From assembly GCA_036405135.1 (NCBI GenBank), contig DASWYF010000002.1, positions 1-64,000 of the forward strand: DNA of 64,000 nt, read 5' to 3'. Positions within the stretch are counted from its first letter, which is position 1, and the number at the start of each line of letters is the position of its first letter. The notes beneath the pieces were generated by a model that saw nothing but the letters and a program-made list of their open reading frames with translations, ran no database searches and was not told where the DNA came from. Below, piece by piece: positions 51,199 through 58,556 of this stretch. A program made the position numbers and the translations under genes. The stretch is from Verrucomicrobiia bacterium. Its GTDB lineage: Bacteria > Verrucomicrobiota > Verrucomicrobiia > Limisphaerales > JAEYXS01.

Positions 51199-51432
51199 GC
51201 TCGCGTTAGCGAGCGTGAGATTCATAGGCACGGGTGTTAACCCGTGCTGGAGGTCAAAAAGAAATAGCGTCACGTAGTGACGCAAGATTTCCCAGAGCGG
51301 TAATGAAGTTCTTTCGTCGCTATGCGACGATGGGTTTCAGAGGGCTATACAGCGGCTTGAAAGCCGCTGCTATGAATCTTTTGTGCCTAATGGCACAGCT
51401 ACCGAAATAGCATGCGCCGACTAATGTCGGCG
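51199..51432. repeat. Cluster of seven different perfect hairpins
   Basis: Seven perfect inverted repeats with 6-8 bp stems and 3-4 nt loops lie one after another: 51199-51214, 51228-51247, 51267-51283, 51314-51330, 51350-51369, 51382-51397 and 51415-51432. The stems differ (GCTCGC, GCACGGGT, GCGTCAC, TCGTCGC, CAGCGGCT, TGTGCC, CGCCGAC). Loops are GTTA twice, GTA, TAT, TGAA and TAAT twice. It lies between the convergent recQ and zinc-module genes. Confidence 0.85.
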
Positions 51433-51449
51433 GCTACAGAATAAGGAGT

Positions 51450-52385
51450 TTACCGTCCCCAACCAGACCTAGCTTTGCGGGCCTTCTCATCACTGCGGCG
51501 TTTGGTGTTCTGGCAGAGGCGGCATCTAGGCTCGAAATAGGTGTGGCCGGATTTCAGTTCCGAGCTGCGCCAGAATTCTTTGGTGAGCGGCCAGTCTTTC
51601 CAGCACGCGATGCAGCGTTTCTCTTTGGGCGGATGCTTTAAGGCGCGCACGTCCTCCGCGCGTTCATTTAAGGTGCGGGCCAAGCGTTCCGTGCGGGGAT
51701 GTGCGCGGTCACCGCTATCTTCATGATGGCGATTGGCGGCGGCGCAGAGACGGCAGGTATAGAGATAGTAGACCTTGCTGGAGCCGTTGTGTTGCGTGGC
51801 GGCGAAAAACTCCGGCGTCAGCGGCCACGTTTCTTTGCATTGTTCACAGCAGCGTTTGGCGTGCTTGGGGGATTCGCGGAGCAATTGCACCTTATGCGCT
51901 TTCAGTTCCTGCTCATGTTCCTTGGCTTTTTCCTTGGCCCAGGCGGAGACGCGTTTGGAAACTTCGGCACGATACTCAGGATTGTGAAAGCGGGAGAGGG
52001 GATGGGCGGCAGTCGCGGCCCAAGAGCGTTGGATGCCCAACTGTTTTAAGGTGCGACGCACCCAAGAAATGGTGACGCCGAACTTTTCAGCGACGACTTG
52101 CACCGGCACATCGGCACCATTGCGACGAAGGTATTCCGTGGCCTGACGGCGGGATTCCAGTGGTACGGAAGCGCCGCGTTGATGGGCTTTCCGTGCACGT
52201 TCGGAGTTTTCCGGGCTCGCGAGATGCATGCGGCGGATCTGTTGGGCGATGGCATCGACGGAGCGGACGCCATGGCCATTCGCCGAGAAGCAGCCGAGGC
52301 GATGAATCGACAGCGGACCGTGACCCGCTTTGACGAGGTCAGCGAGTTTTTCTTTGTCTTCAGAGGTCCAATTTACGCCAGGCAT
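51450..52385 (-). CDS. HTH protein with two duplicated zinc-ribbon-like modules
   Basis: A 311-residue protein. The N-terminus resembles a Myb/SANT helix set (WTSEDKEKLADLVKAGHG, SVDAIAQQIRRMHLA). A HTH follows at about 95-130 (VQVVAEKFGVTISWVRRTLKQLG). The C-terminal half holds two copies of a module: CCEQCKETWPLTPEFF.. TCRLC and CIACWKDWPLTKEFW.. RCRLC, each C-x2-C, WPLT-x-EF, C-x2-C. A DNA-binding role is likely. The family is not recognised. The start ATG is at 52385. Confidence 0.65.
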   Translation of the reverse strand: MPGVNWTSEDKEKLADLVKAGHGPLSIHRLGCFSANGHGVRSVDAIAQQIRRMHLASPENSERARKAHQRGASVPLESRRQATEYLRRNGADVPVQVVAEKFGVTISWVRRTLKQLGIQRSWAATAAHPLSRFHNPEYRAEVSKRVSAWAKEKAKEHEQELKAHKVQLLRESPKHAKRCCEQCKETWPLTPEFFAATQHNGSSKVYYLYTCRLCAAANRHHEDSGDRAHPRTERLARTLNERAEDVRALKHPPKEKRCIACWKDWPLTKEFWRSSELKSGHTYFEPRCRLCQNTKRRSDEKARKARSGWGR

Positions 52386-52559
52386 GGGTACGACAAAAAT
52401 ATAACACGGTTAATTCACGGGCGCAGACGCTTGTGCCTGCACATATATTCAAATTTGTTTCCGAACTTTTACGAATCAGTCTGACCTTGCTCCCGACAGG
52501 GCAAAAACCTGTCGGCCGAGATTTGATTTCAACCAGACTACCGCAAATCATCGCGATAG

Positions 52560-52588
52560 TTGAAATACTTCTTAGCTAACTCTATGAT
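52560..52588 (+). promoter_or_regulatory. Sigma-70 promoter at oxyR, implying a leaderless mRNA
   Basis: TTGAAA (52560-52565), a 17-nt spacer and TATGAT (52583-52588) match the sigma-70 consensus well. The -10 ends 11 nt before the oxyR ATG, which places the first transcribed base at or very near the start codon. An inverted ATAGTT..AACTCTAT straddles the spacer and could be an operator. Confidence 0.6.
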
Positions 52589-52599
52589 AGGTTCAGACT

Positions 52600-53487
52600 A
52601 TGGAACTGCATCAGCTCAGATATGTGGTGGCGGTGGCTAAGACGGGAAACTTCTCGCGCGCGGCGGAGCGTTGCCATGTGGCGCAACCTTCGTTGAGCCA
52701 GCAGATACAGAAGCTGGAGGATGAATTGGGACAGCGCCTGTTCAATCGTTTGAAGCGCGGGGTGAAACTGACGGAAGCGGGAGAGAGTTTCTTGCCGCGG
52801 GCTTTGCGGATATTGGAGGAAGTGGAGGCGGCGCGGCGTGAAGCGGAGGATACGCAGGCGCTGGTGCGCGGCACGGTGACGGTGGGGGCATTGCCGACGA
52901 TTGCGCCGTATCTGCTGCCAGGTGTTATAGCTCAGTTCTCGAGAAAATACCCGGGCATCGAGGTGGTAGTGCAGGAGGATACGACGGCGCGTTTGCTGAA
53001 AATGACGACAGCATTTGAGGTGGACCTGGCCATCATGAGCCTGCCGATTGAAGAGAATGGCATTGAGGTGGAGAAATTATTTTCTGAGGAATTGCTGTTG
53101 GCCGTGCCGGTGAATCATGGGTTGGCGAAAAAGAAATCGGTGAAGGTGACGGATCTGGAGGATGAGCGGTTCATCTTGATGAAAGAGGGGCATTGCCTCG
53201 GCGATCAAGTGCTGGGCTTTTGCAATCGCCGAAACTTTCAACCGAACGTGAGTTGCCGCAGCGCGCAGATGGAGACGGTGCAGGCATTGGTGGCGACGGG
53301 GCTGGGTGTTTCGCTCGTGCCGCAGATGGCGTTGGAATCCGGGCCGAGCAATCGTCCGGTGTATCGTTCACTAGATGGCACGAAACCAGAGCGGGCGATC
53401 GTGGTGATTTGGCCGAAGAAACGGACGATGGGGCGGGCGGCGAAGGAGTTTTTGTCGTGTTTGCGGGAGGATTGCGGGTGTAAGTGA
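52600..53487 (+). CDS. oxyR: LysR-type peroxide sensor OxyR
   Basis: A 295-residue LysR regulator. The N-terminal HTH is canonical (ELHQLRYVVAVAKTGNFSRAAERCHVAQPSLSQQI). In the C-terminal domain, GHCLGDQVLGFC places cysteines at 199 and 208, the very numbers of the redox pair of E. coli OxyR, so hydrogen-peroxide sensing by disulfide formation is well supported. The ATG is fixed by the HTH. It turns on catalase/peroxidase genes elsewhere; none of those is next to it. A palindromic element begins 1 nt after its stop codon. Confidence 0.9.
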   Translation: MELHQLRYVVAVAKTGNFSRAAERCHVAQPSLSQQIQKLEDELGQRLFNRLKRGVKLTEAGESFLPRALRILEEVEAARREAEDTQALVRGTVTVGALPTIAPYLLPGVIAQFSRKYPGIEVVVQEDTTARLLKMTTAFEVDLAIMSLPIEENGIEVEKLFSEELLLAVPVNHGLAKKKSVKVTDLEDERFILMKEGHCLGDQVLGFCNRRNFQPNVSCRSAQMETVQALVATGLGVSLVPQMALESGPSNRPVYRSLDGTKPERAIVVIWPKKRTMGRAAKEFLSCLREDCGCK

Positions 53488-53488
53488 T

Positions 53489-53626
53489 GGAGCGCGGCTT
53501 TTAAGCCGCCTAAATATTCGCAAATCAAGCAGTGAAAAGAATGGCTGAACCGTTCTTTGTCAGTGCAAATGCTTTTTCGTCCTGGTTTTGCTTATGGGAG
53601 TTGAAGCGGCTTAAAAGCCGCGCTCC
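53489..53626. repeat. GGAGCG-family element with exact 21-bp terminal inverted repeats
   Basis: The left end GGAGCGCGGCTTTTAAGCCG plus C (53489-53509) is the exact reverse complement of the right end (53606-53626). Each end folds on itself through GCGGCTT/AAGCCGC. It begins 1 nt after the oxyR stop TGA and runs to 55 nt before the ECF sigma gene. The perfect ends suggest recent origin. Confidence 0.85.
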
Positions 53627-53680
53627 TTTTGCATCAGGCGTTCGTGTAATGATTTGCTGGCTCATGCGTCTGCATTGGGA

Positions 53681-54223
53681 ATGAAGAGAATGAAACCGCT
53701 CGAAGAACAGTTGCTGGCGCAGTTGGAAATGTTCACGGCGTTTGCCCGGAAGCGGGTGAATGATCCGGAACTGGCGGCGGATGTGGTGCAGGAGAGTTTG
53801 TTGAAAGCGGTGAAGTCGGCAGAGCAGTTGCGGGAGGATGAGAATGTCACGGCGTGGTTTTATCGGATCCTGCGACGGACTATCATTGATCTGTATCGGC
53901 GGAAGGCGGCGAATAAGCGGGCGATGGAGTCGTTTGAGGCGGAGATGAAGTCGCCGCCAGATAAGGAAGAGGAGCGGACAGCGTGTGCTTGTGTGGCAGT
54001 GTTAGTGCCGACGCTGAAGCCGGAGTATGGCGAACTGGTGCGGCGGCTGGATTTGGAGGGAGAAACCCCAGAAATCGTGGCCAAAGCGCTGGGGGTGACA
54101 CCAAATAATCTACGGGTGCGACATCATCGCGCCCGACAACAACTCAAGGAGAAGGTGGAAGCAGTGTGCCAAATGTGTGCAACGCATGGGTGTTTGGATT
54201 GCACATGTGGACAGGAAAGGTGA
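53681..54223 (+). CDS. ECF sigma-70-family factor with Cys-rich tail
   Basis: A 180-residue ECF factor; ATGs at 53681 and 53690 are both possible and a longer frame to 53654 is less likely. Region 2 (DPELAADVVQESLLKAVKSAEQL, FYRILRRTIIDLYRR) and region 4 (LEGETPEIVAKALGVTPNNLRVRHHRARQQL) are clear. After region 4 the tail CQMCATHGCLDCTC holds five cysteines and a His, likely binding metal, a feature of a minority of ECF groups. No anti-sigma factor gene is adjacent, so control may be through that tail. Confidence 0.85.
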   Translation: MKRMKPLEEQLLAQLEMFTAFARKRVNDPELAADVVQESLLKAVKSAEQLREDENVTAWFYRILRRTIIDLYRRKAANKRAMESFEAEMKSPPDKEEERTACACVAVLVPTLKPEYGELVRRLDLEGETPEIVAKALGVTPNNLRVRHHRARQQLKEKVEAVCQMCATHGCLDCTCGQER

Positions 54224-54340
54224 ATTCGTGCCTCTTGGCGCTGCAAAAGAATGGCGGGAATTCCTTCGTGCATTCGCCTAACCATTGGATATCTCTGAAT
54301 ATCCAAATCCATTAGAGTATTTTTAAAAACGCCCAAAAGC

Positions 54341-54373
54341 ACAAAAACCGGGCGATGTTTCCATCACCCGGTT
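54341..54373 (-). terminator. Intrinsic terminator of nrdJ
   Basis: On the minus strand AACCGGG pairs with CCCGGTT and GATG with CATC across a single mismatch, loop of 4 nt. A T-rich tract (TTTTTGTGCTTTT) follows. It begins 27 nt after the nrdJ stop codon. Confidence 0.8.
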
Positions 54374-54399
54374 CATGCACCCTTTTCAGGAGGTTCCTC

Positions 54400-57300
54400 T
54401 TACGAGCAACCTAAACTTTCGCCGCAGTTGATGCACTTGAAGCAGGCACCATTGCGCACTGCGAGGTGACCGCAGCTCGGGCAGGTGGGCGCGTCCTTCA
54501 TCATGTGCGAGACGGTCTCGCTCAGGGACACGAACACTTTAGCACCTTTGCTGGTCGTGATGGAGGCGTCCACGGTCACCGTGTCGTCCTCAGCCAGCGG
54601 CAGGTCAGCCACGGGCCTGTTCACTTTTTTTTTGAGTTCCTGGATCAGGTCTGGCATCGGCAACTCAGCTTGCTTCGGGTTCACCGCTTCGCGGTAACCC
54701 GGGATGAATTGCAGTGCCATCCAGCGGAACACGTAGTCGATGATGGAGGACGTGCTGCGGATTTCCGGATTCTTGGTGAAGCCAGACGGTTCAAAGCGTT
54801 GATGGCTGAATTTCTTCACGAGCGCTTCCAACGGCACGCCGTATTGGAGTGACATGCTGGTGAGCGTGGCGACAGCGTCCATAAGGCCACCGATGGTCGA
54901 ACCTTCCTTCGCCATGGTGATGAAGAGTTCGCCCGGGCGACCGTCATCGAACAGACCGACGGTGAGGTAACCTTCGTGACCGGCGATGTCGAACTTGTGG
55001 TTCATGGCCATGCGCGTTTCCGGCAGGCGACGGCGCAGCGGTTGATTCGAGGCGCGGCGCAAATCGGCCAGCAGACCTTCGAGTTCCTTGATGCGCGTTT
55101 CGAGAATGCCCACTTGCTCGCTCGCCGCAGTGGCGGCTTCTGTCGTGGCAGCACCTTCGCTGGTCTTCTTGGTGTTCAGCGGCTGGGAGCGCTTTGAACC
55201 ATCGCGATAGATGGCCACGCACTTGAGGCCCATCTTCCACGCTTGCACGTAGGCATCGCGGATATCGGCGACCGTCGCTTCTTGCGGCAGGTTCACCGTC
55301 TTGGAGATGGCGCCGGAGATGAACGGCTGGGCGGCACCCATCATCTTGAGATGCGCCATGTAGCCGATGCTGCGTTTGCCACGATAAGCCTTGAACGCGC
55401 AATCGAACACTTCGAGATGTTCCGGCTTCAAACCGCTCGGAATGGTCTGGCCGTTTTCCTGAACGTCTTCGATGGTATCGAATTTGTCCACGTGAGCGAC
55501 GATGCCTTCGATGGCCTTGTCATCGTAGCCCAAGCGCTTGAGCGCTTGAGTGACGGTGCGGTTCACGATCTTGAGCATGCCGCCACCGGCGAGAAGCTTG
55601 TACTTCACCAACGCGATGTCAGGTTCGACGCCGGTGGTATCGCAATCCATCAAGAACGCGATTGTGCCAGTCGGAGCGAGCACGGTGACTTGGGCGTTGC
55701 GATAGCCATTGGCTTTGCCGAGGTCGTAAGCCTGAGTCCACGTGCGGCGGGCTTCATCCTTCAGATAAGCGAAGTCTTTGCTCGCTTGGATGCCTTCCAC
55801 TGCATCGCGATGTTGCTTGATGACGCCGAGCATGGATTCGACGTTATCCTTGGCGACCGTCTTGGCCACGCCCGAGCAACGGGCATCGCGGTAGCCTTTG
55901 AAGGCACCCTTGGCACCAGAGATATTCGCGGATTGCTCATATGCCTGACCGGTCATGATGGCGGTGATGGCACCGGCAAGTGCGCGGCCTTCATCGGAAT
56001 CATAAGCGAGGCCGTAGCTCATCACGAGCGAGCCGAGGTTTGCGTAACCGAGACCCAACGTGCGGAAGATATGGGAGTTCTCAGCGATGTCCTTCGTAGG
56101 ATAGCTCGCGTTATCCACTAAGATTTCTTGAGCTGTGATGTAGATTCGGACAGCGGCCTTGAAGCGCGTCACATCGAATGTGCCGTCTTCGCGCTTGAAC
56201 TTCATGAGGTTCAGCGAGGCGAGATTGCACGCCGTGTTATTCAGGAACACGTACTCAGAGCAGGGATTCGTAGAATGGATCGGCTCCGTGCCTTTGCACG
56301 TGTGCCACTTCTGGATGGCACCGTCGTATTGCAGGCCGGGATCGCCGCAGATATGCGTGCCTTCCGCGATCTTATTCAGGAGCGTGGAGGCATCCTTCTT
56401 CTGGAGCGGCTTGCCGGTGACCGTCTTGGTGTGCCATTCCTTGCCGTCCTGCGCGGCTTGCATGAATTCGTCAGACACGCGCACGGAAAGGTTCTCGTTC
56501 TGATACATGACGGAGCCGTAGGCATCGCCATTGTAGGAACCATCGTAACCTTGCTCGATGAGCGCCCAAGCCTTCTTCTCTTCCTTCTGCTTGGCGTCGA
56601 TGAATTCTTCGATGTCACCGTGCCAATCGCGCAAGGTGTTCATCTTCGCAGCACGACGGGTCTTGCCACCGGACTTCACGACGTTCGCCACCTGGTCATA
56701 AACTTTCAGGAAGGACATCGGACCGCTCGGGCGACCGCCACCGCTCAGCTTTTCTTTGCTGGAACGGATCGGGGAGAGATCGGAGCCGGTGCCGGAACCA
56801 TACTTGAAGAGCATGGCCTCGGCATACGCGAGGTGCATGATGCTCTCCATGTTGTCCTCGACGGACTGGATGAAGCACGCGCTGCCTTGCGGATATTCAT
56901 ACTGCGTGGCGGCACGTTCGGCTTCGCCCTTGGCATGATTATAGAACCAATTGCCACGCGCAGAGTTCTTGCCGATGCCGTATTCGTGATACAAGCCGAC
57001 ATTGAACCAGACAGGGGAGTTGAAAGCGCCGTATTGGTTGATGCCCAGCCAAGCGAGTTCCTGATAGAAGAGTTCGCCGTCAGCCTTGGTGAAATAGCCG
57101 TCCTTGATGCCCCAATCCGCGATCGTGCGCGCCACACGATGGATGAGCTGCCGAACGGAGGTCTCGCGCTCAGGCGTGTTCATCTCGCCGTAGAAATACT
57201 TCGAGACGACGACCTTCGTGGCGAGCTGGGACCAAGACTTGGGAACTTCGACGTTCTCCTGCTTGAAGATCACCTTGCCGCTATCGTCCGTGATCTCAGC

Positions 57301-57498
57301 CGTGCGCTTGTCCCATTCGATCTGGTCGAAAGGATGCACACCCGGGGCACTGAAGACGCGGTCCACCGCCAAAGTCCGGTTTTTCTTAGCCGGTTTCTTA
57401 GGGGATGGCTTGGCCGAGCGAGAGGCGGTCACACGGGGGTTACGCTGCCGGCTTTTGGCCGGAGACGACGACACAACTCCTTCACGGGCGTCTATCAT
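54400..57498 (-). CDS. nrdJ: Vitamin B12-dependent (class II) ribonucleotide reductase
   Basis: A 1032-residue class II reductase that makes dNTPs using adenosylcobalamin. N-terminal Lys/Arg-rich tail (to about 45), then the R1-like fold: GSACFIQSVEDNM, FKYGSGTGSDLSPIRSSKE and the catalytic NPCSEYVFLNNTACNLASLNL with the thiyl cysteine. A helical linker (ILETRIKELEGLLADLR) precedes the TSCPD-like module, and the C-terminus has a zinc ribbon (CPSCG, CFKCINCGESLG). No intein or intron is seen. Regulatory sequence upstream includes a pair of DnaA boxes. No cobalamin riboswitch was recognised. Confidence 0.95.
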   Translation of the reverse strand: MIDAREGVVSSSPAKSRQRNPRVTASRSAKPSPKKPAKKNRTLAVDRVFSAPGVHPFDQIEWDKRTAEITDDSGKVIFKQENVEVPKSWSQLATKVVVSKYFYGEMNTPERETSVRQLIHRVARTIADWGIKDGYFTKADGELFYQELAWLGINQYGAFNSPVWFNVGLYHEYGIGKNSARGNWFYNHAKGEAERAATQYEYPQGSACFIQSVEDNMESIMHLAYAEAMLFKYGSGTGSDLSPIRSSKEKLSGGGRPSGPMSFLKVYDQVANVVKSGGKTRRAAKMNTLRDWHGDIEEFIDAKQKEEKKAWALIEQGYDGSYNGDAYGSVMYQNENLSVRVSDEFMQAAQDGKEWHTKTVTGKPLQKKDASTLLNKIAEGTHICGDPGLQYDGAIQKWHTCKGTEPIHSTNPCSEYVFLNNTACNLASLNLMKFKREDGTFDVTRFKAAVRIYITAQEILVDNASYPTKDIAENSHIFRTLGLGYANLGSLVMSYGLAYDSDEGRALAGAITAIMTGQAYEQSANISGAKGAFKGYRDARCSGVAKTVAKDNVESMLGVIKQHRDAVEGIQASKDFAYLKDEARRTWTQAYDLGKANGYRNAQVTVLAPTGTIAFLMDCDTTGVEPDIALVKYKLLAGGGMLKIVNRTVTQALKRLGYDDKAIEGIVAHVDKFDTIEDVQENGQTIPSGLKPEHLEVFDCAFKAYRGKRSIGYMAHLKMMGAAQPFISGAISKTVNLPQEATVADIRDAYVQAWKMGLKCVAIYRDGSKRSQPLNTKKTSEGAATTEAATAASEQVGILETRIKELEGLLADLRRASNQPLRRRLPETRMAMNHKFDIAGHEGYLTVGLFDDGRPGELFITMAKEGSTIGGLMDAVATLTSMSLQYGVPLEALVKKFSHQRFEPSGFTKNPEIRSTSSIIDYVFRWMALQFIPGYREAVNPKQAELPMPDLIQELKKKVNRPVADLPLAEDDTVTVDASITTSKGAKVFVSLSETVSHMMKDAPTCPSCGHLAVRNGACFKCINCGESLGCS

Positions 57499-57935
57499 GG
57501 GTAAACCTTTCAGGGCTAAATTTGTTAATGCTGATTAGGGCGCTTAAAAAGCAACAAATTCACTACTTTTCAGGGCTGCCTAACCGGTTGATCCGATTGG
57601 GTAACCCCTTTTAGTAGGGGAACAAAAAGCAACCTAACACAACCTGTAGTATGGTAAAGAGAATTTTCACAAAATTTGCTAAATTAGTTATTAGCTTCGT
57701 TTACTCTTTGTAAGTGGTTGAAAACAGGTGGCTTTTCGAGGGTTATTCACGGCTGTGGATAAGTGATTGGGGATAGCTTTTAAAACAATGGTACCCGGGG
57801 TGCTAGAGGCTTATCTGGGAGCGACATTTCACTGTAGATTGTGTCTTGGTGAGTGTCTTTGGTTGGCAAAATCCGAGTTTTTTTTGGTGATTGCCGCTTG
57901 CGCCGTGGGCTGAGGTTCCACAAGTTGAAGCAACA
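57499..57935. other. Divergent regulatory region between nrdJ and the next gene
   Basis: About 440 bp of AT-rich sequence with no gene. It holds the DnaA box pair, two direct copies of TTTCAGGGCT (57508-57517 and 57568-57577, exactly 60 nt apart, the first overlapping the nrdJ ribosome site) and an inverted AATTTGTT/AACAAATT pair in the nrdJ leader. No clear NrdR box or B12 riboswitch is present. Confidence 0.5.
57743..57762. promoter_or_regulatory. Palindromic pair of DnaA boxes upstream of nrdJ
   Basis: TTATTCACG (57743-57751; one change from the DnaA box TTATTCACA) and TGTGGATAA (57754-57762; perfect reverse TTATCCACA) face each other 2 nt apart in an AT-rich region 245 nt upstream of nrdJ. 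Confidence 0.55.
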
Positions 57936-58544
57936 ATGGCTGAAATCAACGAATCCCCGATGGACCGTCTCTGGCGCGAATACGAGGGATATTTTTTGAA
58001 TCTGGATGACCTAACGCTTGGCCGCTGGCTGGCGCAGACGTTTGGGCAGTTGGAAGGGCGCGTGTGGCGCATGTCGCATCCACTGGTGGGTTCACTGCGA
58101 CTGGCGTGTCAGGCAGGGCAGGACCGTTCCATCTGGCACAAACGGCTGGTGACAATTCCTCGTGCGTGGACCACAGCATCCTGCTGCGGTGCACCGTTTC
58201 TGCCGATGCTCACACGTGATGTGCTGGAGACGGGTTTGATCTGTCACTCGTGCGGTGAGCCTTCGGTGCCGTTCGAAGATATTCCTGCGGAGTTGCAGAA
58301 GACGGTGAAAGAATGGGCAGACAAATATGGCCCGATACACGCCGTGGCGCATTGGGATGATCGCCAGCGCAAGGCGGTGCCGAACTACGATCAAACGTTT
58401 GAATCGTCAGCGAAGGATGTGGAGAAATTGATGGTCATCGCTGCGAAGAATCTGCTGCCACCGTTTCTGGATCACTATCCGGCGGTAGTGTGGGAAGATC
58501 AGGATGAGTGCCTGGAGGTAAGACCGGACGACATCCGGTTGTGA
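57936..58544 (+). CDS. Unknown protein with CC..CxxC motif
   Basis: A 202-residue soluble protein from the ATG at 57936, as judged by the MAEINESPMDRLWREYEGYF start. A C-C (ASCCGAPFLP) and a C-H-S-C (ICHSCGEPS) pair about 30 residues apart probably bind zinc. Helical regions flank it. No family is recognised. It begins the + strand side of the divergent nrdJ region and is followed, 12 nt after its stop, by an AsmA-like gene. Confidence 0.6.
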   Translation: MAEINESPMDRLWREYEGYFLNLDDLTLGRWLAQTFGQLEGRVWRMSHPLVGSLRLACQAGQDRSIWHKRLVTIPRAWTTASCCGAPFLPMLTRDVLETGLICHSCGEPSVPFEDIPAELQKTVKEWADKYGPIHAVAHWDDRQRKAVPNYDQTFESSAKDVEKLMVIAAKNLLPPFLDHYPAVVWEDQDECLEVRPDDIRL

Positions 58545-58556
58545 AGTGAGAAAGCA

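Noticed and set aside
51199-51432. CRISPR array
   Set aside because: The palindromes differ from each other and are not separated by spacers of equal length; no cas gene is present.
52555-52590. Four-part OxyR binding site (ATAG-N7-CTAT repeated)
   Set aside because: Only the first ATAG and the spacing fit; the other three quarters do not match. A simpler inverted pair remains possible.
56128-57504. A 458-codon open frame on the + strand
   Set aside because: It is the mirror of nrdJ in GC-rich sequence. The nrdJ protein has all expected motifs; the mirror product matches nothing and has no ribosome site.
57600-57790. Replication origin (AT-rich region with DnaA boxes)
   Set aside because: Only one perfect box and one near box; dnaA, dnaN or gyrB are not nearby and parB is 47 kb away.
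57499-57935. Cobalamin riboswitch or NrdR boxes upstream of nrdJ
   Set aside because: No B12-box core with its flanking helices and no pair of 16-bp NrdR palindromes was found; one weak half-site (ACACAACCTGTAGT) is not enough.
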